A stretch of 64,000 nucleotides of DNA from Symmetrospora coprosmae (lineage: Eukaryota; Basidiomycota; Cystobasidiomycetes; Symmetrosporaceae). A program made the translations under genes and the position numbers. Of this stretch, positions 11,860 to 21,811 are shown in pieces (position 1 is the first letter of the stretch; the number at the start of each line of letters is the position of its first letter). The stretch covers positions 124,001-188,000 of the forward strand of contig VUYT01000023.1 of assembly GCA_008802785.1 (NCBI GenBank). Reading direction: 5' to 3'. Below the pieces are notes generated by a model. The model was given only the letters and a program-made list of their open reading frames with translations. It did not search any database and was not told the DNA's origin.

Positions 11860-12143
11860 GCAACGGCGAGGCGAGGGCGAGGGATTCTCAGGCACAGCAG
11901 CGCACGCGCGCGTCTCCGTATAATCACAGAGGAAGGGTCACGCGCAGTCCACAGTATGCATCGATGCTCGTGGAGGGGCACAGATAACCCAAACTGCGAC
12001 ACACTGTGCTAATACTCTTTTTTACTCCCCCATCCCGCAAATTGGCAATGTGCCCGCCGGCTTCGAAGCTCTGCCTACGCCCAGCTCAGCTCGACTCGAG
12101 TCTGCGCCGAGCCCGGTGGACGAGCTTATCGATCCCGTGTCCC
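11547..12143. other. Intergenic upstream of the carrier gene
   Basis: 597 bp between the carrier start and the acetyltransferase stop. It contains a hexamer satellite at 11821-11868. No exon could be supported. Confidence 0.55.
11821..11868. repeat. GGCAAC hexamer tandem repeat
   Basis: About eight near-perfect copies of GGCAAC with one inserted G near the end. It lies in the presumed promoter side of the carrier gene. Likely length-polymorphic. Confidence 0.85.
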
Positions 12144-12988
12144 TCACCCTTCACGGATCATCAGCGGCCACGAGATGTCCCTCTTGACCAGCTTGCCCCC
12201 CGCGTCCAGGTCCACCACATCCGGCCTGAACATGTATACAGACTGAAAGGCGTACCGCTCGTACAGCTTGACGCCTTGCGGGGAGGATGTAAGACCAATG
12301 GTTGTGGGCCTCGAGGGCTCCTTGTCACCGGAGCTCAGGCCCTCATCGCGCAGGATCATGTTGAGCCCGTGCTCGAGCATGGCAGTCCCGACGCCCTGCC
12401 GCTGGTGTGCGGGGTTGATGAACAGCATGGACAGGAACCTGCCATGCCAGTAGCGGGCCAATGCATCAGCAAGAACCGATGGCGCAGGGTGGAAGGGCCC
12501 GTCTGTGGGTTGAGAGGATGCCCGCACCACATCCGCTTGCCCTCTGCAAAACGCGCCTTGACCTCTGTGCTTTCAGCCTGCAGCTTGGCAGCAAGCTCGT
12601 GATCGCGCTCTGGATCCGGGTCCTGATCCGGCTCTGACCCTGCGTCTGCGACAGGGTCGGCGGCCTGCGCGACAGGGTCGCTCTCACTGAACGGCGTCGA
12701 GACAGGCTTCTGCCAAATGACAAATCCCACGACGTGGTCCGAGTCGTCCGGCGCCGTCGCTACGTAGAACACCTTTCTGCTTGTATCTGCGAGCTCCTGC
12801 GCCAGCTCGTCGACGTTCCGCTGCATGCGTACGGCGTGCGGAATGTCCTTCGAGAGACGCTTTGGGTAGATGCTTGGGTAGGTATCGCGGCGCAGGCCCC
12901 AGCACTCGGCGCAGGCGGGGAGGTCCGATGGCTTTGCAGGGCGGATCAGGACATCCGTGCGAGGACGGCTTGGTCCGGCTGCGCTCAT
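12144..12988 (-). CDS. GNAT-family N-acetyltransferase
   Basis: GNAT enzymes transfer acetyl from acetyl-CoA to amines. Two exons (12528-12988, 12144-12438) sum to 756 nt, giving 251 aa. The intron splits a Trp codon: KRMW joins FLSMLFINPAHQRQGVG. That block is GNAT motif A with the acetyl-CoA loop pattern Q-R-Q-G-V-G. The N-terminal strand DVLIRPAKPSDLPACAECW is the usual first strand and helix. A long acidic insert rich in D, P and E (about residues 105-140) sits before motif A. The end has GVKLYERYAFQSVYMF, the common G-x-x-L-Y-x-x-x-G/A-F motif B. It resembles the small-molecule or peptide GNATs of fungi; substrate unknown. It is divergent from the ZNF830-like gene. Confidence 0.87.
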
Positions 12989-13307
12989 TGTGCGAGAGAG
13001 CGCTTGATGGCTCTGCTAGTTCCGGATACCGGTGTCTAGGGATGTCTGCGAGCACAATGTGGGCAGGGTTGCTAGCGAGCGCGGCGGAGGAAGAGAACGT
13101 GGATGACTTTCTCAGAGGTGCAGAGAGCGTGGACGCCTTGAGTGAGGTAGCCCGGCCTTTCGATGATGTTCGGTGTTGGGCGTTGTCCAGAGCGTCGTTG
13201 TCCCCCTTCCTCGGGCTCACCAGCGCCATGCAAGGGCCTCCTTCCTCCTCACACCAACCCATCGGGTGAAGCGGCAAATAGTATATACAGCACAGCGAGA
13301 CCACAGC
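12989..13307. promoter_or_regulatory. Divergent intergenic region between the GNAT and ZNF830-like genes
   Basis: 319 bp between two opposed start codons; it must hold both promoters. A GTATATACA TATA-like element at about 13281-13289 lies some 20-25 bp upstream of the ZNF830-like ATG, close for a promoter TATA. Nothing else stands out. Confidence 0.45.
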
Positions 13308-14343
13308 ATGTCGGACTTGCGCTCATTGATGAAGGCCTCAAAGGCCGCCGCCCGCATCAACCACCCGTACGCGCGGTACAGCAGCATTGGGCAATTGAGC
13401 TGTACGCTCTGCGGCATCCCGTGCAAAGACGTCCTGTGGCCCTCGCACCTCACGAGCAAGGTGCACAGGTCCAACATTCGCCGTCAAAAGCAGGAGGAAG
13501 AGGACGCCGCGGCGGCTGCTGCTGCTGCTGCTGCGTCCGGGTCGCGCAAGAGAAGCGGCAGCGAAGAGGCTGAGCCACATGCAGCAGAGAGCAGCAAGCG
13601 AATGCGGCTGCATGATGAACAGCAAGACGCGGTGGATGGAGAAAGTCCCGCAACCGCAGCTCTACCAGCTGGCTTCTTCGACGCGCCGAAGGCAGGCGCA
13701 GGGGCAACGTCGACACACCTTGCAGAGGAAAGGACAGCAGACGAGGACGAGCCCGTAGATGAGGAGTGGGCTGCATTCGAGGCGACGCTCAACGAGGACG
13801 AGGACAACGACGCACAGCCCGTCGCGTCCACGTCGGCGAGCGCAGCATACGCGCCCGCAGCGACCTTCACGGCGCAGCCCAAGCTGTTTGAGCAGGACGA
13901 GGACGACGACGGCAAGGCTGGACAGGGCGAGGAAGGGGACGCAGGCGCGGCTCCTGAAGAAGAAAAGGAGTCCGAAGCAGAGCGACGCGAGAGGGAGGAG
14001 CGGGAGGAGCTCATGGAGCGCATCGAAATGTGGGTTCCGGCCAGTCCGCCGCTGATGTTCTCTCTCGCTCTAGAACCCGCACTGACGCTCACCATCTGAC
14101 ACATACCACAGCGAGGAGCGCGAACAACAGGAAGCAGACGAACGTGTAGATGCCTTGAAGAAGCGGTTACAAAGCGTGCGCGCGGGGAGGAAAGCTGCTG
14201 AAGGCGCCTCGGCAGGAGCTACGAATGGTGCGGGCCCCTCGCGGATGACGGGCAATGGTGCCCCGGGTGCGATAGAAGCGGCAACAAGCGAAGGGCCAGG
14301 AGGAGGAGCAGGCGGCCGCAAAGGGCGCAGGAACCGATGGTGA
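13308..14343 (+). CDS. ZNF830/CCDC16-like zinc-finger nuclear protein
   Basis: ZNF830 (CCDC16) proteins associate with the spliceosome and are needed for genome stability in animals. Two exons (13308-14029, 14112-14343) sum to 954 nt, giving 317 aa. The N-terminus (MSDLRSLMKASKAAARINHP) leads into YSSIGQLSCTLCGIPCKD and then HLTSKVHRSN. This is a C2H2-type finger: C-x2-C, then H-x5-H at about residues 38-60. A poly-Ala/basic region, a long acidic middle, and a charged coiled coil (EEREELMERIEIEEREQQEA) follow. The final helix DALKKRLQSVRAGRK and Gly-rich tail are typical of the family. The intron falls within the coiled coil and restores frame exactly. Nuclear location and splicing link are inferred from orthologs. 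Confidence 0.88.
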
Positions 14344-14431
14344 CACGCGTGCGCATCACCGTGCCAAGTTGGTCCCTTTATGCAACAGACATTCGACTTC
14401 TTGCGCACGCACTCCTTTACACCTGCCATGC

Positions 14432-16050
14432 TCATTCCTGCCCATTGATGGCCCTTCTAATGATCATCCACCTGCCAAAGCCGGCCGGGCGTCGGTAGCC
14501 AAAACGCTGGCTCTTGGCCTCCGCCACGAATGCCCTGACGCGCCGCCGCGGGGCTGCCGCCTTGGTCACCACGTACCATGCTATCGGCCTGAGGAGCCTG
14601 AATGCGAGAAGGCGGATACGACTGCCCAGCAGGCTGAGCTGCTCTCGGAAGGGTGCCCTCCATACCGCTTGCCAGTCTATCGGAGGAGATGTTGGCTGGG
14701 ACGCCGTCGTCTCGCTCGGCTGCGGTCCAGCTGCCCCTGAGCTTGACTGCGGAAGCCCTGTGCTACTACTCGCTGCTGCGGCTGATGTAGTGAGATCGCT
14801 GCTGCCATTTGCTGAGCAGTCCTGCCATTCTCGCAGAGGATCGTAAGTCCGCCGTGTCCGGTAATAGCGCAGAACCTGTCGCATGCTCCACGCTTCCAGG
14901 AACCGCATGAGTCTCGAGCCCGGCCCTTCCATCTTCCACACTGTCGTCGTGAGGACGGGGATGGCCTCGAAGCTCGCTTCTTCGATATGGTGTGCGGGAT
15001 CTGCCTCCGCGGACGTGCTATGCGGGAGAAGCAGAGAGCGCGCATGGAGGCGATTGATGCGGTTGCCGAGCACGACGTCGGTCATCACCCTATCTCCCAC
15101 TACCAGCAGACGTCTCCGCCGTCGCCCGCTCGCTGCGTGTTCGGACGGCTCCGCGAGCTGGGAGCGCAGCGAGGTTGGAGCGACGTCGACGATCGGCGCG
15201 TCTGGATACGGGTCCACCCTGCCCTTGCCTTTGATGTCGCGTTGGGCACCTGCAGTGTGTTGTTCGAAGTACGCGCGGACGGCTTTCGCACAGCCGGGCT
15301 TCTTGACAGCATGGAGGAAGACCGGGACACCTAGATGGCGCGAGACGCTTTCGGCCTGCGAAAGAAATGCGATCAGTGGATGATTGCGTCCACCGCGTCT
15401 TGCGGCTAGTGCACCTAGAAAGACACACCTGCAGCAAGCCGGCATCATCCCTTGTGCCTGCCGAGTTGGAGACGATGAGGACGTTCTGGCGTCCGAAAGC
15501 GCGGACGAGGGCTGGCCAGGCTTCCTGTGTACGTGAATGGGCGGCAGATGAGGCAGCGTCAGGGCACGGTATATGGAGCGTGTGCAGCTGTTCCTGAGAT
15601 CGGGTAGAAGCCCACCCGTAGCTCAGGGACGACATTGTCGTGCAGCGGTTTCGTCTGCCCCGAATGGACAGAAGATCAGCAGCAACATGGAGAGCGTCAG
15701 CCACGGAGCTAGGCATGCGAGCAATGCCATCGATGACGCCGCATCGCGCACCAGGCAGTTGTCCTTGTCGAAGACGACGCCCGTGATTCCGCGGGCCTTG
15801 AGCCTCTCGAGGTCCAGCTCGCGGATGTCTGCATGCCAGCACAGCGAGAGCAGCAGAGACGGATACAGAGCAACACGGTCACCAATGTCGGCGGGAAGGA
15901 GGATCCTGGCATCAGCGCCTGCATGGAAGCCGCCGCGGCGAACCCCCAAACTCGCCCGATCTCACCCTTAACAATGATCCTGGGCAGGAGCAGTCCGGGC
16001 CGAACGGCGACCTGGAACAGCGCAAGGACGCCCGCAGTATTGACGGGCAT
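14432..16050 (-). CDS. GEP4: GEP4-type mitochondrial phosphatidylglycerophosphatase
   Basis: Gep4 dephosphorylates phosphatidylglycerophosphate to phosphatidylglycerol at the matrix side of the inner membrane, a step of cardiolipin synthesis. Five exons (15966-16050, 15752-15828, 15616-15654, 15429-15524, 14432-15355) sum to 1221 nt, giving 406 aa. Visible HAD motifs: FDKDNCL (D-x-D nucleophile), LIVSNSAGT (motif II Ser), HAVKKPGC (motif III Lys) and VVGDRVMTDV (motif IV, G-D-R-x-x-T-D). The N-terminus MPVNTAGVLALFQVAVRP can act as a targeting helix. The protein is about twice the length of yeast Gep4. The extra sequence lies in an insert before motif IV and a C-terminal extension of about 200 residues with basic, hydrophobic stretches. 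Catalytic residues are intact. Confidence 0.92.
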
Positions 16051-16477
16051 GGCGCGGAGGATGAGTGCGTCGTACGGATCTGATATCTCAAGCTGCCGCT
16101 TCTCTTGCCCCTGCTGTCGGAGAGGGGCAGAGATGTATCGCAAGGGCAAGGCACAACTCCACCCGATGGACTCATCAAGACAGCCCGATGTGTGACAGAA
16201 GCATCGGGCTACGACACGCTCTGCGCGCAGTGCAAGAGACGCGCTGTCGTGATGTGGCTTCTTCAGTGCCGCGCTCGCCCAATCGAGCTCAACCTCGCCG
16301 CCAGGCTCCGACAGTTGACAGAGATCTCTGACCGCATAGGGGCGCTTGGACGCCTCGGGCCTGCCACAGACACACGTCACGCACCCGGCAAGGTCAGGAG
16401 TAATCTCAAGGCGTACTCGACCTATCTACGGTACAGCCGCATCGCCAACGTTGTCAATGGTCCCGAGCTCTGACCCT
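16051..16477. other. Intergenic between GEP4 and secreted-family gene P1
   Basis: 427 bp upstream of GEP4 and downstream of P1. A plus-strand open frame of 122 codons crosses it but shows no family resemblance or organised composition. Nothing else supported. Confidence 0.5.
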
Positions 16478-17227
16478 TCAACCCTGAACTTCGATGTCAA
16501 CATTCGCAAGAGTGACGCCGCGCTTCGTCAGGACCTTCAAGTCTACCCATGGACTGACGAACCTCTAGAAAAAAGGCAAAGCGCAGAAGCAATCGGATGC
16601 ATCAGCGCTGACCGGTATCCGCCACTTTACTCTTGGTCGACGCACAAATTGACAGTCGCTGCGAGTCGCGCCTCGAGGTGTCGTGCAGTATATCGTAGCA
16701 TTGTGCTGCGTGTGTACTGAAAGCAAAGCAGTGTACCACAGGTCAGCACGATGCAAGACGAAGCCGCAAGTGGAGATTTGAAGCGCGCTCACCACCAAAG
16801 GCTGATTTATCGAAATCGAGGTCAAACTTGCCATTCGAGCCGCTTTCGCTATCCCAGAGCGTGTCTGGTCATCCGCGAGCATAGACGGCAGGCTCGTCAG
16901 TGCGCTCTTCCCACTGTTCGTCGGTCACGCCAGGCTTGTGCATAGCCCATACGCACGCGTCACAACTTGCGTCTGGTACTTCCAAGAACGAGTGAAGACG
17001 GTCTCGTCGCCAGTCGTGCTGGCAGTCCAGTCCGTTGCTTCGTAGTCTGGCTCCATCCAATCCACGGGGAAGTTGTCGGGAGGAAGGACGTCCGGTCCGA
17101 AGCCGTCAAAGTCTTCGTACGAGGGAAGCTTACGAAACGACTCAGTCTTGGCCAGTGCTCCATGGACGTTGAGGTGGATGGCAAGGGCTAGAGCGAGCTT
17201 GGAGACTGCGTGTGTGCGGAGAGTCAT
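16478..17227 (-). CDS. Secreted protein of the six-gene array, member P1
   Basis: I do not recognise this family. Four exons (16957-17227, 16793-16864, 16646-16716, 16478-16564) sum to 501 nt, giving 166 aa, with intron phases 1, 1, 0. The signal peptide is MTLRTHAVSKLALALAIHLNVHGALA; an in-frame Met exists 60 nt upstream but would bury the hydrophobic core. Then come LPSYEDFDGF and the family motif VDWMEPDYEATDW. Exon 2 gives HTLWDSESGSNGKFDLDFD. Exon 3 has the Cys pair (ATIYC...SDCQF), and exon 4 ends LANVDIEVQG, equivalent to VEIDVSG in member P3. No enzyme motif, no membrane segment after the signal, no GPI tail, so it should be secreted and soluble. First (most 3') gene of a head-to-tail array. 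Confidence 0.78.
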
Positions 17228-17705
17228 ATTGGAGCGCACTGGCGTCTGCAGAATAAATGAAGAGAGTTGGAGCGCAGGAGTGGACACTTTCGGTAATGGT
17301 AGTCAGGCTGGTCAGGTTGGTCAGGTAACAGACCGCAGTCGTTGGACTGACTTTTGTAGCCCCTCATCCCTTTCGGCTCGATCTGGATCAGCAGCGAGTG
17401 GCCAAGGATGCGCTTGATTCGCACGCGAAAGAGGGTCTCTGCCGGCTCGAAGGGATGTGAGCATGCACTTCGGGATTAGGGCCGATGGCGCGGTGTGGCT
17501 CCCTAGTGCGACGATACGCCAGTCATCGAACCAAAGGGAAGCCCGAAGACACCCTGCTAGTCATCGGCAATGCCAATGTGGACATCGTAGCGCAACGTAG
17601 CGCATTGTAGTGCTGAACGGCCGGTGTTGCGACACTCCAATGGGATGCACACAGCGCCAGTAGGGTCTCACGGGACGATTCGCACCCCGGTCCAAGACGT
17701 GATAC
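17228..17705. other. Spacer between array members P1 and P2
   Basis: 478 bp, holding the P1 promoter and P2 3' region. An AT-rich TTTATT (minus strand) lies about 30 bp before the P1 ATG. No extra or relic family exon was detected. Confidence 0.5.
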
Positions 17706-18467
17706 TCATCGGAGCCGCTTAGGACCCACCGCTTCGGTACCTCGAGGCTCCCTGTGCAAGCCTCTCCGACGCTGCTGCGGGTTATTATCTTGCCTCTCGA
17801 TCTCTACCATTTCGAGCGGTACGTATTCGCCAGCAATCTCGTCGGCTTTGTGCTCCACTTTCCCGCATGAACAGATGGACTTGCTTTCGATGGACTGTTG
17901 AATGGTATGGACTTGTATAAGTCAGCCAGTACGTCTCGGCCAGGAGAGGCTGGCTTGCAGGCTAGATCGCATACCCAGCTGCAAGCGCCTTGTGACCTGT
18001 CTTTGCCATCCTCCTTGAAGCTATACTCGATGCTAGCCCTGACATACCCGTAAGGCGCCTCGTCATTCGGCACGATCTCGACTCGGAAATTGGTCCCTTG
18101 CCGATTGTTCCAGAGTTTCTCTGCAGTCGAGATTTCAGACAAATGCGGTCAGGACGTTTGCGGACGACTGTGGGTTGTCAACGGTGAAGCGCTCACGTTT
18201 TACCCAGCTGGTCTCCTGTTGCTGCATCAGTTCGAGACTCGTCTCCCATCCAAGCACTTCACCATCCAACTTCCAGGCCCCGCTGTCATACGCGGGGACC
18301 AGCCACTTTGGATCCAGTCCGGAGGCTAGATGTGCGCCGAGGTCCTCCAGCGTTGGCACCCGCTCGAACCTTTCGATCTTGGCCGCCGCAAGGTTGACAC
18401 CTAGCCCAACGTAGGCGACGAGCGCGAGAGCGAGGCCCATGTGCTGATGGGTACGGCCGGCGTACAT
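17706..18467 (-). CDS. Secreted protein of the six-gene array, member P2 (intron 2 lost)
   Basis: Three exons (18197-18467, 17975-18120, 17706-17894) sum to 606 nt, giving 201 aa. Translation could also start at the Met at 18438-18440, nine residues on, which directly precedes the signal core GLALALVAYVGLGVNLAAA. The N-terminal motif is PKWLVPAYDSGAW. Exon 2 (QKLWNNRQGTNFRVEIV through IEYSFKEDGK to QGACSW) covers what two exons encode in the other five members, so intron 2 is absent here. The first Cys of the pair is Tyr (IEYSF); the second is kept, and the last exon has its own ICSC. The C-terminus runs past the family end (LEMVEIERQ) into a basic tail rich in R, Q and P. The last exon is the least certain part. 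Confidence 0.72.
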
Positions 18468-19161
18468 GTCAGCAATTGCGATGATGGGAGAATGCCCTGT
18501 GGGCGAGGTATAGAAAGGATTGTAGTCGTGAACTGATACCTGGATGAGGTCGAATCGCAGATTCCGGAGGAGAGGAGTGCGGGTGAAAGCTTGTCTGCCA
18601 GCTCGAAGGCAGATTGGCAGTTGCCCACTGCGTATGGCGGTGAAGGCCACGCGGCTGGGACAACCATGGGAGAATGATCGGGAGAGCAACGTCTCCGAGG
18701 TGCCCGCATCCCTGTCGGTGTGGTTCCGTAGCTCCGGATGGGGAGCGTGGACCTCTTGAAACGAGCTTGTATCAAAGGTGGGGCTGCAGCGCGCGGGTAC
18801 GGTGGGGTGACTGCCTGGCTCTTTTGGGTGCTCAAAGTCAGCTGCTGAGACGCTCTGAAGGCTGATTGAGGCAGCTGGAAAGGGCGTCATTTGTTAGCCA
18901 TGTTCATTCACCTCCTATGTTCTAGGACGCATGGGTGGATGACCTGCATTGACGACAAGCCGCTGTGCATGCCGAAGCCAGCAGCACTCTGGGTTACATA
19001 CAGACCGAGCAGGTCATTCTGGGCAGATTCGAAGCGAGAAGCATGTGAGAGAGGTGACGACATATGCACGTGAAGTAGCTCGATGTCTGCGTTTGATCTA
19101 GCCCAACACCTGCGCATTCAGCGCAGAAGCGCAGAAATACGGGTCGAGTGAGTGGTCCCAC
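18468..19161. other. Spacer between array members P2 and P3
   Basis: 694 bp. A TATA-like CTATACC (minus strand) lies about 45 bp upstream of the P2 start. Several unrelated short open frames on both strands; none supported. Confidence 0.5.
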
Positions 19162-19947
19162 TCAGCCGCTGACGTCGATCTCGACCTGCCCGATCCTCAG
19201 GCCATCCTTCGTGATGAACGGGGCTGCAACACCGTTGTTCGGGATCTTCGTGATTGACTGCAGATGAGGTCCCGGGTGCGGCCCAGCTCAGCACGTACTG
19301 TAGCCTAGCAGGACGGTTGCGATTCACGCACAAATTGGCAGTTGCCTGCCACGGAGCCGTTCGGCCCTGATACAATCGTGTCCGGGTCGCCAAATTCGCA
19401 TGATACTGACGCCAGGTAGTCTGGAAGCCGGTGAAGCGCATGACGTAGAAACGACATGGTACCTTCAGCTTTGACTCATGGCAGAAATTCGCCATTCAGG
19501 CACGCACCGGGAGCATCTCCAGGAGATTCCAGCTTCAATGAGGCGGATGGTCCGCTCTCAGTGAACCAGAGGAATTCTGAGTGTCGTGCAGGTATCGCGC
19601 CCAGTCAGTCAAAGCAGTGCGTCGAGGAGACCGTGCATGCCAATTAGCAGAGAAGAATAGTTGTTCTCACGAGTGATGGTTGCTCCGGCCTCATCGGAAA
19701 AGGTGATGACGTAGCCGGGGTTCATCTGCCACGTTTCATGCCGCCAGCCTGCCCTGTCGTACTGCGGAGTCAGCCAGTCGGTGGGAGTGCCGGGATCCAG
19801 CTGGGACTTGTAGTCTCCCATGTCCGATACAGGAGGTAGCTTGGGCATAGGAACCTTCTCGCCTGTGGCAGTGCCTGTACACAGAGCGAGGAGTGAGGCA
19901 AGGCCCGCCATCAGGCTGGCCTGCTTGGTGAGTGACGCGAAATGCAT
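19162..19947 (-). CDS. Secreted protein of the six-gene array, member P3
   Basis: Four exons (19671-19947, 19508-19576, 19332-19405, 19162-19257) sum to 516 nt, giving 171 aa, with phases 1, 1, 0. A signal peptide (core LMAGLASLLALCTGTATG) is followed by KLPPVSDMGDYKSQL and the motif TDWLTPQYDRAGW, the clearest form of the family signature. Exon 2 is QFLWFTESGPSASLKLE, matching P1 (HTLWDSESGSNGKFDL). Exon 3 carries the Cys pair VSCEFGD...GNCQF, ending in the same CQF and the same GTGCGT donor as P1. Exon 4 ends QVEIDVSG. P1 and P3 look like the closest pair in the C-terminal half. Predicted secreted and soluble; function unknown. Confidence 0.8.
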
Positions 19948-20495
19948 GCTGCGTATGAGAGCTGGAGGGTGCGTGCGTAAATGAGGTTGTGGAAGTGTTA
20001 GTAGTTAGACTGAGTGCGTCGAGTGTGAGCGAGAGAGGCAGCACATCTCGCTGCTCTCAAAGGCGCGGTGGGCATGTCGGCACCTTTGGCGCGCGCAGTA
20101 CTTGCCAAAGTCGTCGCTGCGGCGTTGATCCTATTGGTCAAATGGGAGGCAGCCGATCCATCAAAGGCTGGCTGGCTGCGCGCCCGACCGCCGAGGGCTT
20201 TCACACGGCACCTAAGGGCCCTCGTAATGCATCCGGCACTCCGCAGGTTCGCTTGCTGGCCTGTGAAAGTAATGAATCGGCGTGTCCTTATCTTTTGTCT
20301 TTTGTAGCGACAAGGCAGCCGATTTCCCTTGTGAGATGGGACGCAGGATAGGAGGTTAGCTGCTGTGTCGCCCAGCGGAAGCAAGCAGTCGCCGAGCACG
20401 ACAGCCACAGGGAAGTGACAGAAGGCCGGGAAAAGCTAGATCGACAATACTGCCTACATGCTGCGAGAGAGCAGTGCCGTGCGCGGAGCCTCTGC
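19948..20495. other. Spacer between array members P3 and P4
   Basis: 548 bp with no supported exon. It contains the P3 promoter and P4 3' region. Confidence 0.5.
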
Positions 20496-21265
20496 TTACC
20501 ACTCATCGTCGCAGTTATACTCATCCTCCTCTGCCTCGATATGGGTCTCAGCGAGTTTTACGTTCTTTGAGATTTCCGGATCTCCGAATCCGCTTCCCCC
20601 GTCGTGTTTGTTGTCGATACTCTGACCAACACGGATAGCATAGTCACTGTTCCGTCAGCGAACGCCTGCCATTTGACTCGGAGAGAGGTGCGCACCATAT
20701 AGCAGTCGGCTTTCATGTAGCCCTGACCACCAGTGCCGACGAAGTCACACTGTATCGTGGCTTGCCAGGACTTGTCTTTGTACGATGTGCACACCGCAGT
20801 CAAGGTTTCCACAATCAGCAACGAAGTCGTGTCTCCTCACGTACAGCACCCGTCAACGAATTGGCACGTACCGTCGTTCGAGAACAAGGCGTTCATGCTC
20901 TCTGTCCTGAGCGTGAGCTCTAGCAAATGCAATACGTGCCATGTCAGAGCAGCCGTAGTCGCGGTCAGCGCTGGCCTGAATGTTCTTTGTTCAGTAAGGG
21001 ATCACTCACGCGAAGAGGCGTCTCCCCAGTAGAAAACCTCAATGTTATTGTCGCAGCTCTGGTACTTGTGGTGCCAGTCTTGACGATCGTACTTGACGTT
21101 GAGCCAATCGGTATTCATATCCGAGGGCAGCTGACTGAGGATAGACGGGAACTCGCTGGGAGAGGGCACTTTATAGACTAAGACTGTCTTCTTTGCATCC
21201 GCGACGTCGACGAAAAGAGCGTATGATAAAGCCAGTGCGCCAGGCACGAGGTTGATGAACTGCAT
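20496..21265 (-). CDS. Secreted protein of the six-gene array, member P4 (acidic C-terminus)
   Basis: Four exons (21010-21265, 20872-20919, 20696-20775, 20496-20621) sum to 510 nt, giving 169 aa, with phases 1, 1, 0. Signal peptide MQFINLVPGALALSYALFVDVADA. The motif is TDWLNVKYDRQDW, with the usual Pro replaced (N-V-K). Exon 2 is short (QLTLRTESMNALFSND). Exon 3 has the Cys pair ATIQCDFVG...KADCYM. Exon 4 contains LAETHIEAEEDEYNCDDEW: the usual V-x-I-E ending is followed by an acidic tail with an extra Cys, unlike the basic tail of P2. A further Cys sits in exon 1 (YQSCDNN). Predicted secreted and soluble; function unknown. Confidence 0.78.
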
Positions 21266-21811
21266 GGTGGTACGTGAACGTGCGATGGAGATGCTGTTGC
21301 GGGATGGAATTGTAGGTAGCTGGACTAGTGATGGTTTGGAGACGAAGGACGCCAGCCCGCCTTGTTCCAGTGCCATTCGTCCTTTTCGACCAAGGTGATA
21401 TTGCTCATTGCTTCCGCGCAGACTGGCATCCCCCCGGACTCGCATCAAAGGCGACTGCGGCCCCTTGTCTATGATAGGATGGATACGAGCCGTACTTCCC
21501 AGCCGATTCCAGTGCTAGCCTGGCTCCCCGCCTGGAACAGAAAGGCCGGCAGATGGCTGAGGTGTGTAGTGCTGATAGTTGCTGTACCTGACTCGGGACG
21601 TGATGGTGAAAGTGACATTTCCCAGCTGACTTATGAGCCGATTCTGTCTAGAGGTGCAGCACTCAGCAGTAATACGATCACGGCCACGCTGCATGCGAGC
21701 TCAAGCGAAGACTTTATGGTGGGTAATCAGGCACAGTCGCGAAAGGCTGGCTGCACAATTCGGTCGATCCATGCCATACGAGGCATGCATTTCGAGACGA
21801 GGTCATCGGGG
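21266..21811. other. Spacer between array members P4 and P5
   Basis: 546 bp with no supported exon on either strand; holds the P4 promoter and P5 3' region. Confidence 0.5.

Noticed and set aside
16105-16473. Possible 122-residue plus-strand gene between GEP4 and the secreted array
   Set aside because: Overlaps the GEP4 5' region, has no family resemblance, and no splice or promoter support.
16793-16925. P1 exon 2 starting at the CAG or AAG acceptors near 16890-16900
   Set aside because: Those choices run into an in-frame stop; the acceptor at 16865 gives HTLWDSESGSNG, which aligns with P2 and P3.
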